64,000 bases of DNA from the NCBI GenBank assembly GCA_958370785.1, contig CATXKN010000003.1, forward strand, positions 124,001 through 188,000, given 5' to 3'. Both the position numbers and the translations under genes were made by a program. Below, piece by piece: positions 61,256 to 64,000 of this stretch. This DNA is from an uncultured Collinsella sp. (GTDB lineage: Bacteria; Actinomycetota; Coriobacteriia; Coriobacteriales; Coriobacteriaceae). The notes under the pieces are model-generated. The model searched no databases. It was not told the DNA's origin and saw only the letters and a list, made by a program, of their open reading frames with translations. Every line of letters begins with the position of its first letter. Position 1 is the first letter of the stretch.

Positions 61256-61858
61256 ATGGGCATCTTTAAGAACGATGACAAGCAATCGAGCGCGTTTGGA
61301 TTTGACGAGAAAAGCATGGCAGGCAAGGCCGTCAAGGCCGTGCGCTGGATTTACGCCATCACGGGCGTCTTGGCGCTCGTCGCCGGCATCGCACTGCTGT
61401 TTGCGCCCGCCAAGTCCCTCGTCTTCCTGACGACCGTCTTGGGCTTCTACTTTGTGATCACGGCCGCAATCAGGCTGTTTACCGCTGTTTTCGAGCCGCT
61501 GCTGCCCACCGGCTGGCGCGTTACGAGCATCATCTCCAACCTGCTCATCATTCTGGGCGGCGTCATAATCCTGCGCAACCAGGCCTTCTCGACCGCGACA
61601 CTCACCACGCTTGTAGTGGTCGTCGCCGGCTTTGGCTGGATCGTCGAGGGCGTCATGTCGATTCTGGAATCCGAGCTTTCCGCCAACCGCGCCCTCGCCA
61701 TCCTGAGCGGCGCACTCTCCATCATCGCGGGCATGTTCGTGTTTATCTATCCGCTGTGGTCGGCCAAGATGCTCGTCATCTTTAGCGGTGCCGCGCTGCT
61801 GGTGTTTGGCGTGACGCTGATTGTTCGCGCCATTCAATTTGGCAAACTGGTGCGCTAG
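61256..61858 (+). CDS. HdeD-like membrane protein
   Basis: The 200-residue protein has six hydrophobic helices in the arrangement of HdeD/DUF308 proteins, for example IYAITGVLALVAGIALLF and ALAILSGALSIIAGMFVFIY. HdeD is linked to acid resistance in enteric bacteria; here the role is unknown. CGGAAAGGAG precedes ATG 61256. Its stop codon is directly followed by the next ATG (TAGATG), so the two genes are coupled. Confidence 0.85.
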   Translation: MGIFKNDDKQSSAFGFDEKSMAGKAVKAVRWIYAITGVLALVAGIALLFAPAKSLVFLTTVLGFYFVITAAIRLFTAVFEPLLPTGWRVTSIISNLLIILGGVIILRNQAFSTATLTTLVVVVAGFGWIVEGVMSILESELSANRALAILSGALSIIAGMFVFIYPLWSAKMLVIFSGAALLVFGVTLIVRAIQFGKLVR

Positions 61859-62341
61859 ATGCCAAAGACGCTTTTTATTGATGCCGACGCCTGCCCGGTC
61901 ACGCGCGAGTCGATCGACTGCGCGCGGAGGGCGGGCGTCGCCGTCGTTATCGCCGGTAACAGCACGCAGAACCTGGAACGCCATATTCGCCGCGACGATC
62001 CGCGCGACGCCGAGCACGCACGTCGGGGCTTTTGGGTCACGACGCTCGATGTGAGTGTGGGAGCCGATAGCGCCGACTTTGCCATTATCGAGCGCCTGCA
62101 GGCTGGCGACGTGGTCGTGACACAAGACATAGGCCTGGCGAGTATGGTGCTCGGACGCGATGCCGCCGCCATCGGCGTGCGCGGGCGCGTCTACGATAAG
62201 GCGACCATCGACATGCAGCTGTTTATTCGCCACGAGGAAAAGAAGGTTCGCCGCGCCGGGGGACGCACCCGCGGGCCGGCAGCCTTCACCAGCGAGGACC
62301 GAGCCCGCTTTAAACGCAACCTCACCGAGCTGTTACGTTAG
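61859..62341 (+). CDS. YaiI/YqxD (UPF0178, DUF188) family protein
   Basis: The 160-residue protein starts LFIDADACPVTRE, the family signature resembling a PIN-like nuclease fold with conserved Asp residues, and has VVTQDIGLASMVL with a further Asp. Its biochemical role is unknown. It starts immediately after the hdeD-like stop and ends at a terminator hairpin. Confidence 0.9.
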   Translation: MPKTLFIDADACPVTRESIDCARRAGVAVVIAGNSTQNLERHIRRDDPRDAEHARRGFWVTTLDVSVGADSADFAIIERLQAGDVVVTQDIGLASMVLGRDAAAIGVRGRVYDKATIDMQLFIRHEEKKVRRAGGRTRGPAAFTSEDRARFKRNLTELLR

Positions 62342-62343
62342 AC

Positions 62344-62384
62344 AAGGTAGATTTTTGGGACATGCCTAAAAATCTACCTTTTTT
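62344..62384. terminator. bidirectional hairpin with GGGACA loop
   Basis: AAGGTAGATTTTT and AAAAATCTACCTT form a perfect 13-bp stem; the loop is GGGACATGCCT. T-tracts occur on both sides. The stem is unrelated to the CCACCACAAAGG hairpins, but the loop starts GGGACA as they do. Confidence 0.88.
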
Positions 62385-62425
62385 GGTTTGAGCGGTGTAA
62401 GCACTCAGGATCCATGGCTCAACAA

Positions 62426-62498
62426 AAAACGGGCTTCAAAATGCCATGCATCGCCGCACTGCGCAGGCGCCGAGCATGGCTATTTTGAAGCCCGTTTT
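62426..62498 (-). terminator. long terminator of heavy-metal permease gene
   Basis: On the minus strand AAAACGGGCTTCAAAATAGC continues into CATGC and pairs over about 24 bp with GCATGGCATTTTGAAGCCCG TTTT, followed by a T-run. The loop itself contains a GC-rich partial palindrome. It is unusually long for a terminator. Confidence 0.8.
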
Positions 62499-62509
62499 GC
62501 TAGGCCTAC

Positions 62510-63598
62510 TTAGAGGCCAACGGCGGAGAGAATGAGTCCCCAGCCGGCGCCGATGACGTACATCATGACCAGGAACACGGCGTTTTCGCGAGCGCTGCGG
62601 TTGGTGCGGAACAGGACTAGGTAGCCCACACCGGCGGAAATGAGCGTACCGGCGAGCATCGGCGCCAGCTGCAGCGCGCCTTCGAGGTACAACTGCGTAA
62701 TAACGACGCTGGCCGAGCAATTGGGAATCAGCCCGACAAGCGCCGAGCCCAGGACGGCGAGCGTCTCATTGCCGCGCAGGAACTGCTCGATTGCGGACTC
62801 GCCAAAGGTCTCGAGGACGGCGACCAGAATCAACGTCACTAGGAAAATGAATACCGACACCTGCACGGTGTGCGAGATCGCGCTGCGGATGATCGACAGA
62901 ACGGGCGCGCCCTCGTGGGAGTGGCTGTGGTCGTGGCCGTGGTGGTGCTCGTGCTCGTCCGCGTGACCATGGTCGTGGCTGCGGTCGTGCCCGTGCTCGT
63001 CCTCGTCTTCATCACACCCACAATGGTCGCGCTCGCAAAGCTCGTGGATGTGATCGGCGCTCACACCCGCCTCGGCCACCTCGTCAATGATGTCGCCACC
63101 GCTGTGGTCATCGTGCGCGCAGTTCACGTGTGCCGGATTGACCGCGGTCCCCAGCACGGTGCGACGAATCGCCGCATGCGCGCGGACGTTGCGGCGCAAC
63201 CCGCGGATAGCCGCATCCACGATAAAGCCCGTGACCAGCGCGATCAGCGCCTTCGAGGCGAGCAGCATCGCCATGGTCTGCACGGGAACCTGCTCGGCAA
63301 GCAACAGCGGCAGCATCTCGTCTGAGGTCGAGAGGAAAACCGCAACCAGCGTGCCCAGCGTCACGACACGGCCGGCGTACAACGTTGCCGCCATGGCCGA
63401 AAACCCGCACTGTGGCACCATGCCCAGCAACGAGCCAACCACGGGGCCGGCGGCCCCCGCGCGCTTGATGGCGCCGTTGACGCGGTCGCCCGCAACGTGC
63501 TCAAGTGTCTCGAGGGCAAGATACGTCACCAACAAAAACGGCACCAGCGACAGCGTGTCCTTGCCGGCGTCGAGCAGAATATCAATCAGTAAATCCAT
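62510..63598 (-). CDS. heavy-metal/manganese permease with His-rich loop
   Basis: The 362-residue membrane protein has two homologous halves: VGSLLGMVPQCGFSAMAATLY and GSALVGLIPNCSASVVITQLY share a P-x-C-x-x-S pattern likely lining the metal path. Between them is a cytoplasmic loop (about 190-235) with long His/Asp/Glu runs (HDHGHADEHEHHHGHDH), a metal buffer. It resembles the ArsP-2/putative manganese exporter family; the metal is not certain. A good promoter lies upstream. Confidence 0.82.
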   Translation of the reverse strand: MDLLIDILLDAGKDTLSLVPFLLVTYLALETLEHVAGDRVNGAIKRAGAAGPVVGSLLGMVPQCGFSAMAATLYAGRVVTLGTLVAVFLSTSDEMLPLLLAEQVPVQTMAMLLASKALIALVTGFIVDAAIRGLRRNVRAHAAIRRTVLGTAVNPAHVNCAHDDHSGGDIIDEVAEAGVSADHIHELCERDHCGCDEDEDEHGHDRSHDHGHADEHEHHHGHDHSHSHEGAPVLSIIRSAISHTVQVSVFIFLVTLILVAVLETFGESAIEQFLRGNETLAVLGSALVGLIPNCSASVVITQLYLEGALQLAPMLAGTLISAGVGYLVLFRTNRSARENAVFLVMMYVIGAGWGLILSAVGL

Positions 63599-63660
63599 GA
63601 CGGATGGAACCTTTCGTGTCTTTCGGCAGCATTGTAAAAGTCCTAGCGGTCAACTAGGGT

Positions 63661-63688
63661 ATTGTAGTTGTCCCGGGCGCGGTGCCAA
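63661..63688 (-). promoter_or_regulatory. promoter of heavy-metal permease gene
   Basis: On the minus strand TTGGCA (63688-63683) and TACAAT (63666-63661) are spaced by 16 bases, about 60 bases before the start codon. Confidence 0.7.
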
Positions 63689-63769
63689 TAGTTGCCCATG
63701 GTAAACTATCATCTCGCCACAACTCAGTAACCCCGAGCCGCGCGACGCGGCCCGTCCAAGGAGCAGCAT

Positions 63770-64000
63770 ATGAATGTTTCGCAAGCACTCGAATACGAGC
63801 GCCAGCCGTTTATCCCCATGTTTATCTATGGCGATCACGGCGCCATGGAGTCCGAGCGCCAGAAGGGCGAGGAGGCCCTCAAGGTGCTCGAGACCGAGTA
63901 CTTTACCGCCGAGGGCGACCCCGGCTTCGACTTTGCCACTGTGCGCGACCTGGCCGACCGCAACCGCGACCTGTGCGACCAGATTGGCGAGGCGCGCCTG
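63770..64000 (+). CDS. unknown protein, N-terminal part
   Basis: The window ends inside this gene; 77 codons are visible. The protein starts MNVSQALEYERQPFIPMF and contains GDHGAMESERQKGEEALKVL, with no signal peptide. It is acidic and alpha-helical. AAGGAGCAGCAT gives a strong ribosome site. I do not recognise a family from this part. Confidence 0.7.
   Translation, partial: MNVSQALEYERQPFIPMFIYGDHGAMESERQKGEEALKVLETEYFTAEGDPGFDFATVRDLADRNRDLCDQIGEARL

Overview
The window looks like chromosome from a high-GC, anaerobic gut actinobacterium of the class Coriobacteriia, most likely Collinsella. I infer this from the strong G/C bias at third codon positions, from a SUF operon with an Rrf2 regulator, from the NifU-like/GGGtGRT pair, from a Rho with a very long N-terminal extension and from a CarD-type regulator. 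No 16S gene is present, so the assignment is an inference.

Layout. 0-6 kb: start of a secreted protein (minus), then a divergent Rrf2 regulator and sufC-sufB-sufD-sufS-sufU. 6-10 kb: nested inverted repeats, a REP-associated transposase-like gene whose catalytic residues look substituted, then the iron-sulfur scaffold-like and GGGtGRT genes. 10-13.2 kb: an FAD oxidoreductase, a dinD broken by a stop codon, and a tRNA-Lys, tRNA-Lys, tRNA-His cluster with a duplicated tRNA 3' end. 13.3-23 kb: aminotransferase, ROK sugar kinase, VanZ and a Collinsella-like membrane protein, rho, argS. 23-31 kb: CarD-like regulator, HD hydrolase, proA and proB split by a proline-iminopeptidase-like hydrolase, pncB. 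31-42 kb: tRNA-Ala, PflX-like radical SAM protein, WecA/TagO-like transferase, trpS, MGMT-like protein, DegV, MarR, B3/B4 protein, pckA, lactate permease. 42-47 kb: polysaccharide flippase-like protein, phosphoesterase and a cation/proton antiporter, with two copies of a roughly 300-bp repeat in the convergent gaps.

47-53 kb is the accessory, defence-like part: two unknown genes, a brxL (BREX Lon-like AAA protein) whose 5' end is replaced by an IS1249-type transposase fragment, an AT-rich SIR2-like gene, and a frameshifted Phd-type antitoxin without a visible toxin. 53-64 kb: serC and serA, a probable PD-(D/E)XK-fold protein, an M20 peptidase, a DUF1015-like protein, two tandem histidine phosphatases, a nitroreductase, HdeD, a YaiI/UPF0178 protein, a histidine-rich heavy-metal permease, and the start of an unknown gene.

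The most unusual feature is the density of small palindromic elements. There are seven hairpins around AAACCACCACAAAGG-type stems, six of which carry a GGGGACA loop. Three short motifs have interleaved, pseudoknot-like arms. Two long repeats carry CTAAGTGAGTAG arms. Several unique nested inverted repeats sit in gene gaps. A structured leader or small RNA is suggested upstream of the WecA-like gene and another upstream of the B3/B4 gene.
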